Origin: Trematomus loennbergii
Taxonomy: Eukaryota; Chordata; Actinopteri; Perciformes; Nototheniidae
Direction: 5' to 3'
Length of the DNA: 64,000 nt
Assembly: GCA_012861695.1 (NCBI GenBank)
Contig: JAAOOA010000026.1
Span: forward strand, 8,774,661-8,838,660
In this document: positions 22,848 through 36,324 of the stretch, one piece after another
How positions within the stretch are numbered: position 1 is the first letter of the stretch
How the letters are laid out: every line of letters starts with the position of its first letter
Notes under the pieces: generated by a model
The model's database searches: none
What the model was told of the DNA's origin: nothing
Seen by the model: the letters and a program-made list of their open reading frames with translations, nothing else
Translations under genes and position numbers: made by a program

Positions 22848-25449
22848 CAGTGCTGCGATCAATAAATCTGACCTCAGTGCAGTGTCCTTGGGACGGCCAC
22901 ATTTCACTGCCCCTCCCGCCATTATGTCTCTACCCCTCCTCTCCGTCTCCAGGCTCATTTTTACTGCCCGGCCCTGAAACACACACACACACACACACGC
23001 AAACACACACATACATGTACAGACCACTGCCTCAGAATTCGTCTTTCCTCTCCATCCTCTTAACCGATTCAGATAATCACAGACCATGTTAACATGCAGA
23101 CTAATATTCCACTGTTTTTCTGAATATCATAATATTCTCATTTACATGAACAATATAAAAAAATTCTGAACTGCTATTATGAATAAGGCCTTGTAGACTG
23201 TGGAATTGTCAGACACATACTTGTGGGATATGCCAGTATTATTCAGGTTTCAGAAGCATTCTTTGAAAATGTATTTCGCACATTAGGAATATATGTCTCA
23301 ATGAGGGTTTCTATCGCTGTGTAGAGCCTTTTTTTCTGTGTGTTGTACACAAACCAACAAGTTATTTTTGATTGTATGTTGGCATGATGCTGCGAAACTG
23401 ACCAGGTTTGGATTGCAACATGTTTTTAAACGTGTTATATTTAATGTGTGATGAGGTGTTAAAGTGTATTATATTGGGAAATCAAGTCTGTAGTGGACTG
23501 GTGAGATGTAATTTGGATGGAAAGCACGTTGTAATTTATTCTTTAATAGACCCTCAAGTTTTCTCTGCTTCCAGCGAGAACATTGGGTCTTCTTCAAATG
23601 GTTGAAATTAATTAGAGTGGGAGTCAGAACTAAGGTACCTTGTAGAATTAGCTACAGCTACATGATAACAGGAATATTAGTGGAATAAGGCGACTGCCCT
23701 CTGTGATAAAGTGTTTGTTGGTAGCAAAAACATTGGTATTAAACTCGATGGCAACGCAGAGAACACAGACCTCACCCATGGCCGTTTCCATATGAGGATA
23801 ATATTACATGTTTAAGCCCTGTGATTGAAATCTGCTCTCAAATCTGATTTGTTCCTGACCATACATCCTTCAACCAAATCTTATGTCAATCAGGCCTGTA
23901 GTTTTTCCATAATCCTGCTGAAAAACATAAAAAGCAAACAAACCAAACCAAAGCATAACCTCTATGTCAAAGCAGGAGTTAAGTGGACATTGCTGATTAG
24001 ATAACCTTCAGTATAATGCACGACAGGACAGTTGGCTTAATGTTCTTTCACATTGGGAATTTGCAGCATATTTCTTCATATCCTCCTCAAATGTTTCCAC
24101 CATTTGCCATCTCCAGATAATAGCTTCCCTGGGCTGAGGTGATCAGGACTAGCGCAGGCCTGGTAATACGGCTCATCATCATTTACATTAGTTCTGAAGC
24201 ATTAGGCAGAATTGGCCCTGGGTATCAGTGAATTTATAGGCCGGTCGGGGTAACATCCCCCAGTACACCGAGTCATATTGTGTATAGCTTGGAGGCTATT
24301 TTCATACCTATTAGTTTCCTTTCACTGTCACAGGAAAGTAGAATTTTCAGCAGTGACAGTCATCTTTGATTTTCCACTGAGCAGCCTTTAACTGAAGATA
24401 TCCATTCAGGACGTTTTGTGTGAATGGAGCTAACACACCTGTTATTTTAGATTTGTTCACACGGGTGTCAGGTGAGTCCAGGTTGACGTGTAAGTACAGT
24501 TGAGTGTAGACTCAATGCAGAGGTGCACCTTTCACTGTAACACTGATCACTCCTGGCAACTGTAAACAAAAGGGTGAGGATATCACCTCGGGATAGATTA
24601 CTTCCCTGTCTGCCTTTTTCTCTTATACTGCATTTACTCCTACATTGTATATTTTACAAATCATATACTGCCGGAGGGGCTGATCGTATCTTTATATTTT
24701 TTGTACATGTGCATCTCCTGATGTTCACTGTGTGTTGTTAAGATACCTTTGGTACCAAGGAGTGTAATGAGAGTCTGTGTGTTTAAGTATGCCCTCAATT
24801 TGACCTTTCTTTTAAGTTCTTACTTGTTTGAGGTGCCATAGACCCCATTTCTGTATGTGTCATAATGATTTAAGCAACTTAAAAATAAAATGTGCTCCTC
24901 TGAATAGGAATACATTTCTCCCGTCATATTTATTTACATTTATATATGTAAATTCATAATAAGTTATTCACAACTAAATAACTGTAGCATGTTATTAGAC
25001 AGTGATGTTACTTATTTGGGTAAATACAATTCTCTGGCCTCCTTATAACAGGTCAAACTCCATACTTACTGGGTAGGTTTTGTGCTGGATGATATGTTCT
25101 GAAAACCAATTCAAGATATAGAGCATAAGGGAATCCATTGTATAAGTTTAAGTTTTACAGCCGGGGTCACTGACACCCACACAGAGGGTTGTTTCATAAT
25201 TTATAAGCAATCCTCAAAAAACTATAAAAAGTCATGAACTATAAAGCCGATTAAACAATCTTAGGTTCTGTATGTTGATACGTTTTAAGCTGTTTGAAGA
25301 GCACGGGGTCTACGAGACATCCAACATTAGTGTTATTCATATCTCACACTGCACTGTAACTTTATTCATGTGCTTGTGTTATTCAGGTTTTATTATCTTG
25401 CTTTTAAATGAGTGTTTTAAAATGCCATTTTATAATATGTTTCTGCTGC

Positions 25450-25545
25450 ACTATTGATCTTAATGTCTTTCATTTTTGTAAAGCACTTTGAATTGCCTTG
25501 TGTTGAAAGGTACTATATAAATAAACTTGCTTTGCCTTGCCTAAG
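25450..25545 (+). mobile_element. Non-LTR retrotransposon 3' tail
   Basis: TGTAAAGCACTTTGAATTGC is followed by AAAGGTACTATATAAATAAA and a CTTGCTTTGCCTTGCC short tandem tail. This combination is a frequent 3' terminus of 5'-truncated fish LINEs or their partner SINEs. No reading frame is associated with it. Confidence 0.6.
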
Positions 25546-28228
25546 GAAATTAGTCAGGATCCATCAACATATTATATCGTCCGTAATTTAGGTTTGGCTT
25601 ACTGTACCTACATATGGTTTATGACTGCAGGCAATTCTACATTACTCTTAATTTCCTGTTTATTTCAATCTGTTTTTCAAATGATAAACCACTTTATTTT
25701 AATTATTTATTATTCATTTTAGGTTTTAATATTGAGGTTCTTTGAGTTTACCCTTGTGCCCATGACATGGTTGTGGGAGAGATGTGTCTAAATCCATCAC
25801 TGCACTTCTTTTATAGAACGCTTGAAATCCCAGCAGTAACTGGCAGCTCTCATCAATAACACTTCCAAACACCCGATAATATAATTACTGCCAAAACCAA
25901 GACAGGTTGCACTTAACAACATCTACTGAGTCAGATCTTTCCTCATCAGATATTCGTCTACTTGATCAACATTATTCACTCTTCTCATTTGGCGTAATGA
26001 AACACTCTTCAGATGCAGACTGCTGTCCGACTGACCAGTCCGAGAGCTCATTAGATTGTATCAGCTGATTGTATTTTACGTTTGCTGGCCAAGGTGTCAA
26101 TCATAGACCACAGCCAGCAAGCTTATGATTGATTTACCCTTCAGAAATGTCACTTATTGGTTAGTCATACATTTTAAATGTCAGAATGGTGGCAACAGTT
26201 GGGAGAGAAGGAATTAGAAAGTCAATCTGACTGCGTAGGTGTTGGCTACAGCTCTAAATTATGATTGGTCTCACACTGTGTGTTTATGTCCAGCTGTGCC
26301 ACAGTCTTTGGGATCTGTACAAAATCAGTATGAGCATAGCCACCCTTTTACCATCAAATACAAATGTAGGCTATTTTTTGTATGCTGCAACAAATAGCTA
26401 AATTCGGTTGTGATGAAGATGATCTACCTGATTTCCTGTACACACACACGCACACACACATTCCTGTGACATACTGATAAGGTTTTCCCATCAGCCAGCT
26501 GCAGCCACAGCACTCTCACTCCTTTGGGATGCACATATCCATCCTTGAGGACATCTTAACTGTAAATCATCTCTGGAATCTACATGCAGAACAGATACAC
26601 TGATATTTTGTCAATTCACAGCGAACTGACCTTGATCAGTGATTACATGTGGCCCTAATGCAGCTTTACAATCCCTGTCACACAAAGAGGAGAAACAATG
26701 AAAACAACAGGAAAACTTGCTTCAACTCACACAAATGTATTTTGTTGAAATCCCTTCCCTCCCTATCTTGTGTTTATTCATTATTTGCTAACACTTTTTG
26801 TTATGTGAATGCATCAAATGATTCCCTTAGATTTAAACTCTGATAAACAAGCTTTCTGTTTTACCATGTTGTTGATTCCTAATCAAGACAGCCAGGAAAC
26901 AGGCAGGAATACCTCAAGGAATAAAGCTTTGAACTGAACAACAACGCCCATTATAAAATAATGACAAGCGGGTGCCAGAACATCAAAGTTGACTCGCTGC
27001 ATTTCCTGTTGCAATGTCAATGAGGTCCCCTGGCCAAGGAGCGTATAGTCTACTGCATTTACAAGTTTGAATCAATTTGTGAAAAAGTGTTGTGTCGTTT
27101 ATGGAAAACCCTGGAATCAGCTTTTTCTGCTTTTGGGGACAAGTTTGTTACTGCAGATCCCTATGATTGGAAAGAGTTATATGGGGACAAATGCCTCCGT
27201 CAGCTGGGGTAGGGGCCCTTTTACATATAACATATGTTAAACTGTATAACCTCATATCTAATCTTCACAATGTAATTTTAATGTAATTTAAAGTACTAAG
27301 TTAAAGTACTTAATCAATTTCAATTTTTAAATATTGCATTTCTTTCTCGGAAACCAATAGTCCACTTGCTGTGTTGAGATCGAACTGTGTATATAGCAAC
27401 CATAAAATACCATAACTGAAAAATCACAATGGATTATTCCACAAAGATGTGTGATAAAATGTGTATATTTGGCTAAAATAACAACTACTTTCAAATTAAT
27501 TAGTTGAATTAGAGTTAGGGCCCACCTCTCATCAACTAATACTTTGTTACAACAACTTGAGCATAATGACAGAGTAATATTCTTACTCTCAGAGCAGGAA
27601 GAGTGCAAAGTGACCTGGATCTACTGTACATTGTCAGAGTTTCACCCCACGGGATTGTATACAATTACTGTCAATAGTTCTTCCTCCGCTCATGCGTTGC
27701 TTTACACTGCTCTTGTACAAATGACTGTGGCCACAAAAGTAATAATTGCCTTCTAACTCGGATGTGTAGTGATGCATTGTGGTCCTGAGGAGACGTGAGT
27801 GACACCATTAAGAGAGGCCCCACAGCGTGACACATGGTTAACTAACTGGCTGCTTACTTGATGTGCATAAACAACATTCAGAAAGCATTTTCACACAAAC
27901 ACATGGCTCTCCATGGATACTTGTTTAGTGCAATACATGCTGCTTCTGCCTCTCTACTGGATGAGCGCCTTTAAAAAGTGCCAGTAATTATATATGCATT
28001 GACTGTATGCCGTTAAAGCATCACATATTAAACTCCTCTCATACCGTATATATTGTTCAGACCACTTGAAGCCCTGAAGCATTTTAATTATGCATTAAAC
28101 AGTAACTTTCAGGTCAATGCGGAGAGACGGTGGCGCTAAATTCATCATCAATATGGATAAGTCTCGTCAGTGGAGTCTCTGCCTCTTCGCTCCCTCGCTC
28201 TCACCTCAGCCACATGGTCATCTCGCTC

Positions 28229-28232
<4 letters not shown>

Positions 28233-28314
<82 letters not shown>
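28233..28314. repeat. (CA)n microsatellite, about 41 units
   Basis: An uninterrupted CA array. Overlapping frames that read poly-(His-Thr) in all three plus-strand phases are artefacts of the repeat. Confidence 0.98.
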
Positions 28315-28315
<1 letters not shown>

Positions 28316-29572
28316 TACTGGTAGGGTGAGATTGCATAAGACTGACGCTCACATCTGCTGCTTTATCATTTATTAATGCATCTTTCAGTGGCGTAATTTG
28401 CTGTGCTCTGTGGACAGTAATAATTCAGGTGATATGCTGAGATGGACCAGGAAATGGACCTAACTGAATTTCTGAGCTAGTTAAGTACAGGGTTTTCTTT
28501 CCTTTACTGTATACGCATCAAACGAGGTTTAACAACCCAAAGGCTCAAGCAAGATGAATGAGCAATTGAAAACAAATAAGAGGTCACACAAAAACAAAAA
28601 CAAAGAATACAAGTTTTGACTTATCTAATTTTGTACTGATTTTTTTGCAGTCTGTTCGGTCATGTTTAACTTTTATTTTGGCTTTGTAAGCTGTAGGTAT
28701 AATTAGATTCTTAATTATATTGGGAACAATCCATCCTGGTCAAATAAAGTGTAAATAAAATAAATTCAATCTATAATGTTCATCTCTTTACCTCACAGAC
28801 AGTAAACAGGACATCGCCACAGAGACATGACGGTCTGTCGGTCAACCTGAGGACCATTATCTCAGGAAATATATGAATTGGTTTTAGTACCTGCACCTTT
28901 CCTTAAGCTAATTCAATTACAGGTGAGCTAGGCTCAAGGACAGAGGATGGTGATGAAATTCATAACATGATAGAAAGAGACAGAGGAGAAAGAGAGGGGG
29001 GGGAAATAAAAAGAAAGGAGCACATTCCAAGGAATGCCTGAACATGCATTATTCTCAGTTGTGTGCAAAAATAAAGTGCAAAAAGTGCAAAAATAAAGCT
29101 TTGCAAAAGGATTTCGCACAAACTGTAAAGGTGCAACTTGATTTAGATTGAGGCAATGGTAGAGACTGTTGCACTAAATCAGCCACTAGGAGATAGACGC
29201 ATGAATGACTTTCACCAGGTCAGCAAAAAAACTCCTTTCATCTGTTCGTCAGAATTTAATTTGGCATCATAAGTTGACTTATGGCGGGGATGGACTGAGG
29301 GCACATTCTCTCTTCATGGTACTACGGATGACTGATGTCGGAAGTACGAGAGTTTATGGTCCACAGCATCCAGCCTGGGGGGGTTTCTCAGTACGGCTTT
29401 TTTCTTAGAATATAGAAACTGTTCTCTTGATTCATTATACATAAAAGAAATAAACCATTTTTATAATACAAATTGTATATTTCTTGACATTCTAGTGTAT
29501 GGTCATGCATGACTTTGATTTTGATTTTTTCAACCAAGACCTTCGCCAAATAATAGAAGACTAACAGTTGTC

Positions 29573-29745
29573 TTAAAGGGAAACTCCACCAATTTCACAC
29601 ATAAGATTAGACTAGACACGTTATGGTCACTTTACTGCTGTGCAAAACAAAATATGTTTTTATAGCACTTCTGATATTACAAAAAAGGTATTAGCAGAAT
29701 AGCAGTATTGAAAGTGCTGTTACACATAACAAGAACAAAAACATC
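29573..29745. repeat. Fragment of a TTAA-flanked teleost repeat
   Basis: TTAAAGGGAAACTCCACCAA followed by a TTTCACACATAA-like segment matches the start of a repeat common in fish genomes. The right end is not recognisable, so the copy is probably truncated. The opening TTAA plus AGG-like start suggests the same type of TTAA-targeting element as at 14057. Confidence 0.4.
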
Positions 29746-30789
29746 TGAAGTGGTGTGACAAAAGCGTTAACAAAAAGAAGCCCTATGAACATGTGAAATT
29801 TGAGTTTATTTATTGGGGGAAAATGGTACATGTGTGCATTTGTGTAAAGTATGTAGTGTATGGATTTGGGGTAGGAGTTCAGGTTATATTCAACAATTGT
29901 GTTGGTTTGTCGAAGAAGCGTTTTTGTTTTGTTTCATGTGTGTATGAATCGTCCTTGCTTGAAACGGTGGTGTTCAGGGTGAGTTGGGTCAAGGAAGATG
30001 TCGAAGGCTCTGCTCGGATATCAGGCCTGACAGAAAGAGTGTTTACAGGTCATTTGGGAGAACAAGCCTCCTGTGAGTCCAGAGGAGGCTGCACACATCT
30101 GGTGGACAGCAGAATATTACTATGAATCATAAGAACAAAGTGAACAGTGGAAATGATTTAGTTTTAGTTATACAAGACTGTCGGATTCAGGTTCGTTGCC
30201 TCTTTTTTTTATTGTTGTATCAATGGCCTGGCATGACATCTGTCTGGATTACATATTATTTTAAATAAATTAAAAGATACCCTGTGTTGGATGCTTCAAA
30301 TATGATGCCGACAGTGTTCAGCGTGACTGAACAGAGTCCTCAGAAACTTCCAAACAGAGCATTTAAGTGCTGAGACTAAACAAGCCAGAGGAGCATCTCC
30401 AGCCTGACAACTTAAGTGGAGCTGTGTTCTGACCTGCTCATGTCTCGTCTGAATTTGTGCAGTGCCATTACAAACCGAAAAGTCTATTTAAACTCAATCT
30501 CTGCTGCTGTCGCTTCCTGTGCAATCACACTGCAACAGCTTGCTGCCGTCCACCTGTGGATGCATCCCCAGTCACTTACTGCTGATTTCTGCATGCTTTG
30601 TTAGCAGGGAGATTGAGTCTGATGCCCAAATTAACTCTGCATTTACATATGTTCTAATTAAGACACACCAACACAAGGTTTCCAGCTAATATGCAACTCA
30701 AAGCAAAATCAGGGAAAGGAACAGAAGACATGATTAAACGTACCTATATGTCAGGGTTCCTATAGCTAAAGGCGGAATACATGTAAGTC

Positions 30790-31455
30790 TTTTAAAAAAA
30801 GCTTATAGTTAGGGCTGATTAGATTCAGCCCCTAGTTTTGCTGCTATAGGCTTATACTGTCGGGGGACACCTTACTTCTTCCTTCTCTCTGTCTGTACCT
30901 GTGTACTCTCATGTTCCGAATAACCCAGCTTCCCCAAATGTATTTTTGGTGTCTGCCTATTGCTGTGGTCCTGAGTCGTGGATGCTGAGTCCTGGATCCT
31001 GAGTCCTGGATCCTGCATCCTGAGTCCTGGATTTCGAGTCGTGGCTGAACCTGTCTCTGCAGTCCTGCCTGATTCTCACCATACTAGTTCTCTGATGGCT
31101 CCCACAGGATGTTGACATCCTCCTGGATTCATCTTCTTATTATAGACACATGCATTTCCAAACATTTGGTCTACCTATGCTGTAAAATGTATTATCTTTT
31201 CGATTTACACACGGAATCTATTGCACGTCTGTCCGTCCTGGGAGAGGGATCCCTCCTCTGATGCTCTCCCTGAGGTTTCTCCCATTTCCCCCTTTAAACT
31301 GTGGGTTTCTTTGGAAGTTTTTCCTTGTACGATGTGAGGGTCCGAGGACAGAGGGTGTCGTATTGTCATACTGATATGACAAACTGTGAAGTCCACTGAG
31401 ACAAATGTAACATTTGTGATATTGGGCTATATAAATAAACATTGATTGATTGAAA
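30790..31455 (+). mobile_element. Retrotransposon 3' region with (TTGA)n tail
   Basis: Landmarks in order are CTGCTATAGGCTTATACTGT, a 14-bp minisatellite (30971-31046), CTCTGATGGCTCCCACAGGA, GAGAGGGATCCCTCCTCTGA, TTTTTCCTTGTACGATGTGA, and TTGTGATATTGGGCTATATA then AATAAACATTGATTGATTGA. I recall this same order as a high-copy fish repeat with a TTGA tail, compatible with a non-LTR retrotransposon 3' end. No reverse transcriptase sequence is present. The minus-strand frames across it are shadows. Confidence 0.65.
30971..31046. repeat. 14-bp degenerate minisatellite inside the retroelement
   Basis: About five imperfect copies of CTGAGTCCTGGATC are arranged head to tail, with one short 7-bp copy (CTGCATC) in the middle. 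The unit number probably varies among copies of the host repeat. Confidence 0.85.
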
Positions 31456-31613
31456 GCTCTTTTTATGCCACTTGAAATGAAATTTGGAACCAATTTTAGA
31501 CACGCATTTTTCGTTGCCCAGATCTGTCAATCAAGTGACTTTAGGATTAATACGTTATATAATTGATGCTGGTGATTGTCTCTATATAAGTGGCTATTAT
31601 AAGGATGATTATG

Positions 31614-31631
31614 ATAATAATAATAATAATA

Positions 31632-31666
<35 letters not shown>
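31614..31666. repeat. (TAA)n microsatellite
   Basis: ATA/TAA trinucleotides run with one interruption (AATATAATAA near 31631). The poly-Asn/poly-Ile frame over it is an artefact. Confidence 0.95.
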
Positions 31667-31667
<1 letters not shown>

Positions 31668-34079
31668 ATGATAAATGTATAGCGCTTTTCCTAATGCTCA
31701 AAGACGCTTTGAATAAAATTTTTTATTTTTCTATCCATTATGATCAATCACGAGAGATTTAAAAATAAACTGTGAAAAGTTACTCAAAACGACTTGATCT
31801 TAAGTGATTTATTGTTGGAATGACATGGATAAGAGGCATTATAAACACTGAGTGACACTGAGTCACCTGACTGAAACACTGTCAGTTCACTCATGCTCTG
31901 TCTGAGATACAATACAAAACTAAACAGGTCCAATTGTGCCTTCGTCATAACACTTTCCTGTTCTAAAAGTACTTGCCTATTCTCTCTAATGTCAAGATGA
32001 CACAAACAAAATGCATGTTTTTCTGTCCTTTGAGATGAGACAATGGTTTGTTGAGCAATGTGCAAAGTGTGTCACAACAGAAAATGTAACACAGATGCTG
32101 GACTAGCCTTACAGGTAATGTCAGTATCATCTGTAGTCCTACATTTCATGATGAAGGCATATTTTCGGACAAATCAGAGTTACTGTCACAAAATCTTGAT
32201 GGCGCAAAAACAAGTATTTATGTAATGCAACTTTAATCTGTTGTCATTTCAATTTTGATAAAAGATTTTTGACTCCCTCACTGTAGACCTCAGAGTTTGT
32301 TAAATGACATTCTCTCCTGCAGCTGCTCCCCACAGGGATGTGTCACTCTCTCTATTCCACAGATATTTGCAAAATGGCAGGCAATTTCTTAGATTCGTAA
32401 ATGAGTAGGTGTTGGTCTGCGTTCCAAAAAATGAGTCAATAAATGGACCTTTGATCAGTGACATTTTAAAGTGAAGTGGTGAACACTCGCCAAGACACGG
32501 GGTATTGACTGAACACAAAAAGTACTCCGCCTCCTCAGACTATTGTTACAGTATATATTGACTATTGATTGAAGTGATTGAGCCTCGCTGTAAACACTGA
32601 CTGAGTATGCAACGGCAACAAACACTGTGTTTTCTGAAGTAATTGTTTGTTTATTATTTTTACGGATCTAACATAGATCAATCCTGACCTTATCACCGAT
32701 CTGTCGGTATGGAAATTCAGAATAATCCATGGTGTTAAGAGATTTTTAGGCGGCTAATAAAACAACAAGCTAAATAGCATCATAGCAAATCCATACATTC
32801 CTCTCTTTTAGGAATTGAACATCCCTTCCTATATGGTTAGAGATTACGGTTGCATGAAATTAGGTACATTTATCCCATGTGCAATAAACACTCTGATACA
32901 CCATAACCTGCCTCTTTGGTTTTTTCTATTCTCTTACTGTTTTATTGTGTTTGTGTTGTATGCAGCAGAAAGACTTTCCTCTTGCAGGAGATGGAAGACC
33001 TGAACTCAACTGAAGCTGTTACACTTGTTATAAGCACCACTTGCTACGACAGAGAATCAACAAAGAGGCGAAGACAGTGATTGTCATTGATTGAAGTGGC
33101 GCGGTTTGAAATGTGCACTATCCACACAGAGGTCAGTCCTCTATAAAGTCACCTCAGAGCTTTATCTGGATTTCTCCCTTACAAAACAAACAACTTACTG
33201 AGCACTATGTAAATGCTGGCTTCAGTTAAAGCAGAAATTGAATGAGAGAAAACAATAGAATACTCTCTGTCTACAACACAAAATAAGAATTAACATCCAT
33301 GAATGACTCACTTAAGTCTAATAATAATCATTGATTTTTCCTATGAGGTCATTTTGTTCACATCATCTGAGGTTTGGCCAGTTCGATATGTCAAATAACC
33401 AAACAGTTTCCTTTTCATCAATAAAACCTCTGGGATTCTACATCAGAGTCAGAAGCAAACAACTGATCCAGAAATAGCTTTTCTCCAACGTCAGGATGAC
33501 AAACAGAAACTTTCCAGTGAAACATCTGAGCACAGAATACATGCATACACACACTCACAATGAGAGAGAGAGAGAGAGAGAGAGACAGAAAGACAGAGAG
33601 CCGGCTCACCTGGCCTCTTTGTTATGCAAATCAATTGAATCAATATGACAAATGAACTGTAAAGGGGAAAAAAATCAATGCTTTGTCATCCCCACCAGCA
33701 TTCACCCTCAACCATCGGTCTTATCACCACTCCCAGACACGGGCGAACACCTGATTAATGGCTGCCACGCGTCAGCTACGTAAATCGTCACGGCATGCTC
33801 TGTTGCATACGAATGGACAGGGTGTGAGTTAGAGGATGACTACACACGGAAACGAGGGCTCTGGGCTCACACTTCTGAATCTAAAAGGAGCTCTGAGGCA
33901 CCAACACATGAATAAGCTGCCTTTCTACTTCACAGAATTACTACTGAAGAATCTTAACATTGAAATGGTTGATTCCTGAAAAAAAAATACTGAATTATGT
34001 CAATCTTAAGATGATTTAGAACATGTATGTTCAGTTTGGCTAAACAAAGCACTTCACAAAAAGTCTAAAAGGGTTACAG

Positions 34080-34290
34080 GCATGATAGCAGCTAAGGTAC
34101 TGCAGTGCTTTGAACTAAATGCTCATTTTAGCTTGCTAACATGCTCACAATGAAAGTGTTAACAAGCTGATGTTTAGCAGATATTTAGTTAATCAACCTA
34201 ATTGCATGTGTAAAATTGCTAACTAGCAGTAAAAACCTAAAGTTAGTTTTGCAGGTATTACATCATAAATAGTAACGAAATGTAAATATG
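34080..34290 (+). repeat. Teleost interspersed repeat (TAGC/TTAGC-rich)
   Basis: The string CTAACATGCTCACAATGAAA, a GCTGATGTTTAGCAG block, and TTAGTTTTGCAGGTATTACA appear in the order of a common fish repeat of unknown class. It lies just before a LINE remnant. It has no reading frame of interest. Confidence 0.5.
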
Positions 34291-34304
34291 ACCTATGACC
34301 TAAC

Positions 34305-35090
34305 ACACTGTTATTGCCATATCTGATTTACTGTGTGGAGATTTGGGGAAACACGTACAAAACCAACCTACAGCCGTTATGCACATTACAAAAAAGGGCT
34401 ATAAGAGTTATCAATAATGTTGGATAGCTTGAACACACTAATGTATTATTTTTGAAGTCACACATATTGAAGTTCACTGATCTGGTTAAATTTAAAACGA
34501 CACAAATCATGTACAGAGCAAGACATAATTGACTTCCTAGGAAATTAAAAACATTGTTCATAGACAGAGAGGGTGGGTATCATTTGAGAGGAAATCTACA
34601 TTTAAACAACTCAAGGTCAGAACAACTCTGAGAAGTATGAGTAGAACAATCTGTGGGGTGATTTTATGGAATGGTTTGGAGCAGGATAAAACAAAGCACA
34701 AGCATAATTCAGTTTAAAAGCATGTACAGAAACACTTTTTTGGAAAACTATGAGAATGAAGAGAGGTGATTGAAGATGAGAAATTATTGTATATGTATGT
34801 ATAATGTAAATGTAAGTAGGAATAAGTTGCATAATGATTTAAAGGACAATCATTGATCAAGTAAGGGGTGGGAATTAATAAGCATTTGCTTCCTCTTACT
34901 CCCTTTCTGACACATATGATTTTTTAATTATTATTATTAATATGAAGACTTTTTTTGTTGAATATATAAATATTATCATGAATGTGGATAAATACTGTAT
35001 TTTAACAATACGGTATTCTGTTTTTCACATTTGTTATTTTTTATTTTTTTTAATCTGTTCGAAATAAAGATTGAAATGAAATGAATGATG
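34305..35090 (+). pseudogene. 5'-truncated LINE: ORF2 C-terminal remnant and 3' tail
   Basis: One frame from about 34311 reads YCVEIWGNTYKTN, LQKRAIRVINNVG, a stop, LEHTNVLFLKSHILKF, TDLVKFKTTQIMYRA, a stop, then REGGYHLRGNLHLN. This is the recognisable region downstream of the reverse transcriptase core in ORF2 of fish non-LTR retrotransposons. At least three in-frame stops make it dead. The 3' end has GAAATAAAGATTGAAATGAA with a short GAAAT-type tail at about 35060-35087. The enzyme core and endonuclease are absent, which fits 5' truncation. Clade (CR1/L2/Rex1-like) is not certain. Minus-strand frames here are shadows. Confidence 0.75.
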
Positions 35091-36240
35091 GTGTCAGATA
35101 GAATTTAAGGGGATACCTGAAGTCATTACAGGGGGAGAAGGTCTGTAACACCTGGGAAACATTTATAAGATGGTGGCGATGGTGTTTGGGGATGGTGTTT
35201 GGGGTTCATGAATGTCGGTACAACATGTCGTGTAATCCATCTAATACTTGTAGAGATATTGCATAGATTGCATGATGCCAACAACCTGTCACAGCCCTCT
35301 TGAGATTAGATACAGTATAGGTCGTATACATTTATGATCATATTATGCTGCAGCTTAATGTATTAGTTAATGCACCTATGGGGTCATAATTGTTCAACCT
35401 TGCTGATGTGGCTTGACTGACTGCGTAACAGCCACATGGTCAGTCAGCGTGCCCATTATTACTTCAGGCAGTTTCGGTTACTTTGGCACCACATCTGTAC
35501 ATGTCCGTTCATTCAGTGACATAATACTTCCTCCTGATGACACGGGAATCCATTTGATCACCGCAAAGCTTCTGTCAGATCAGCGGGGTCAGGTCCTGCG
35601 ACATGAGGGCTGTGTCAGGTCACGCAGATGGCTTTTTGGGATTTATTTTTTTACATAGGTTTCTTTTTTTCCTTTAAAAGCTATCTCTAGTTTGGCTGCA
35701 TTGCTCAAAAATGAAATGATACTCTTAAGAACACAACTTGTTTTATGTTTAGTACTTGCTTGAAATGTGTCTATTTGATTTGGGCAGTCAGACAGCTCAT
35801 GAATTCATAACATGCTGCTTAGGGACTGGTAAACAAGACGTTAGTATCTTCATAGGCTTTCTCAACAATCTCACAGTATAGGGCTTGCATGCAAAAGAGC
35901 CTACAGATATCTACCACTGATGGCAGAAAGAGAAGGATTCACAAAGTCTCTACTGGTCCAACCTTAATGCCAGATTATATAAGGATTGCATAAAACATCC
36001 GTCATGTAAGGAGCTGAGTAAACGGCACAATATGACTTACGGATGCCACAGATGGTAAAAAGAATCTTTTGACCTTGGAGATGGAGAGAGAGTTCCAGAT
36101 CTGATGACACACCGCAACAACAATTAAAAAGGAGTTAGTGGATACATTGCAATTACGTTTCTGATTAAAAAAAGAATGCTACAATTAGGGATTTTTATAT
36201 GCATTCCGATAACTTTCATACTTTTTAATGCATGTAACAT

Positions 36241-36324
36241 GCTGTCTGTGGCTCTTTTTCTGCTGTAACAACGTACATTTCCCCTCTGTGGGACTAATAA
36301 AGGTATTCTGATTCTGATTCTGAA
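36241..36324 (+). mobile_element. LINE 3' tail with (ATTCTG)n, copy A
   Basis: CTCTTTTTCTGCTGTAACAA is followed by TTTCCCCTCTGTGGGACTAA, TAAAGGTATTCTG and two further ATTCTG units. The same sequence recurs at 62893-62972 with about three differences in 69 bases, so the two are copies of one family. It is a short 5'-truncated retrotransposon terminus with no coding content. Confidence 0.75.
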
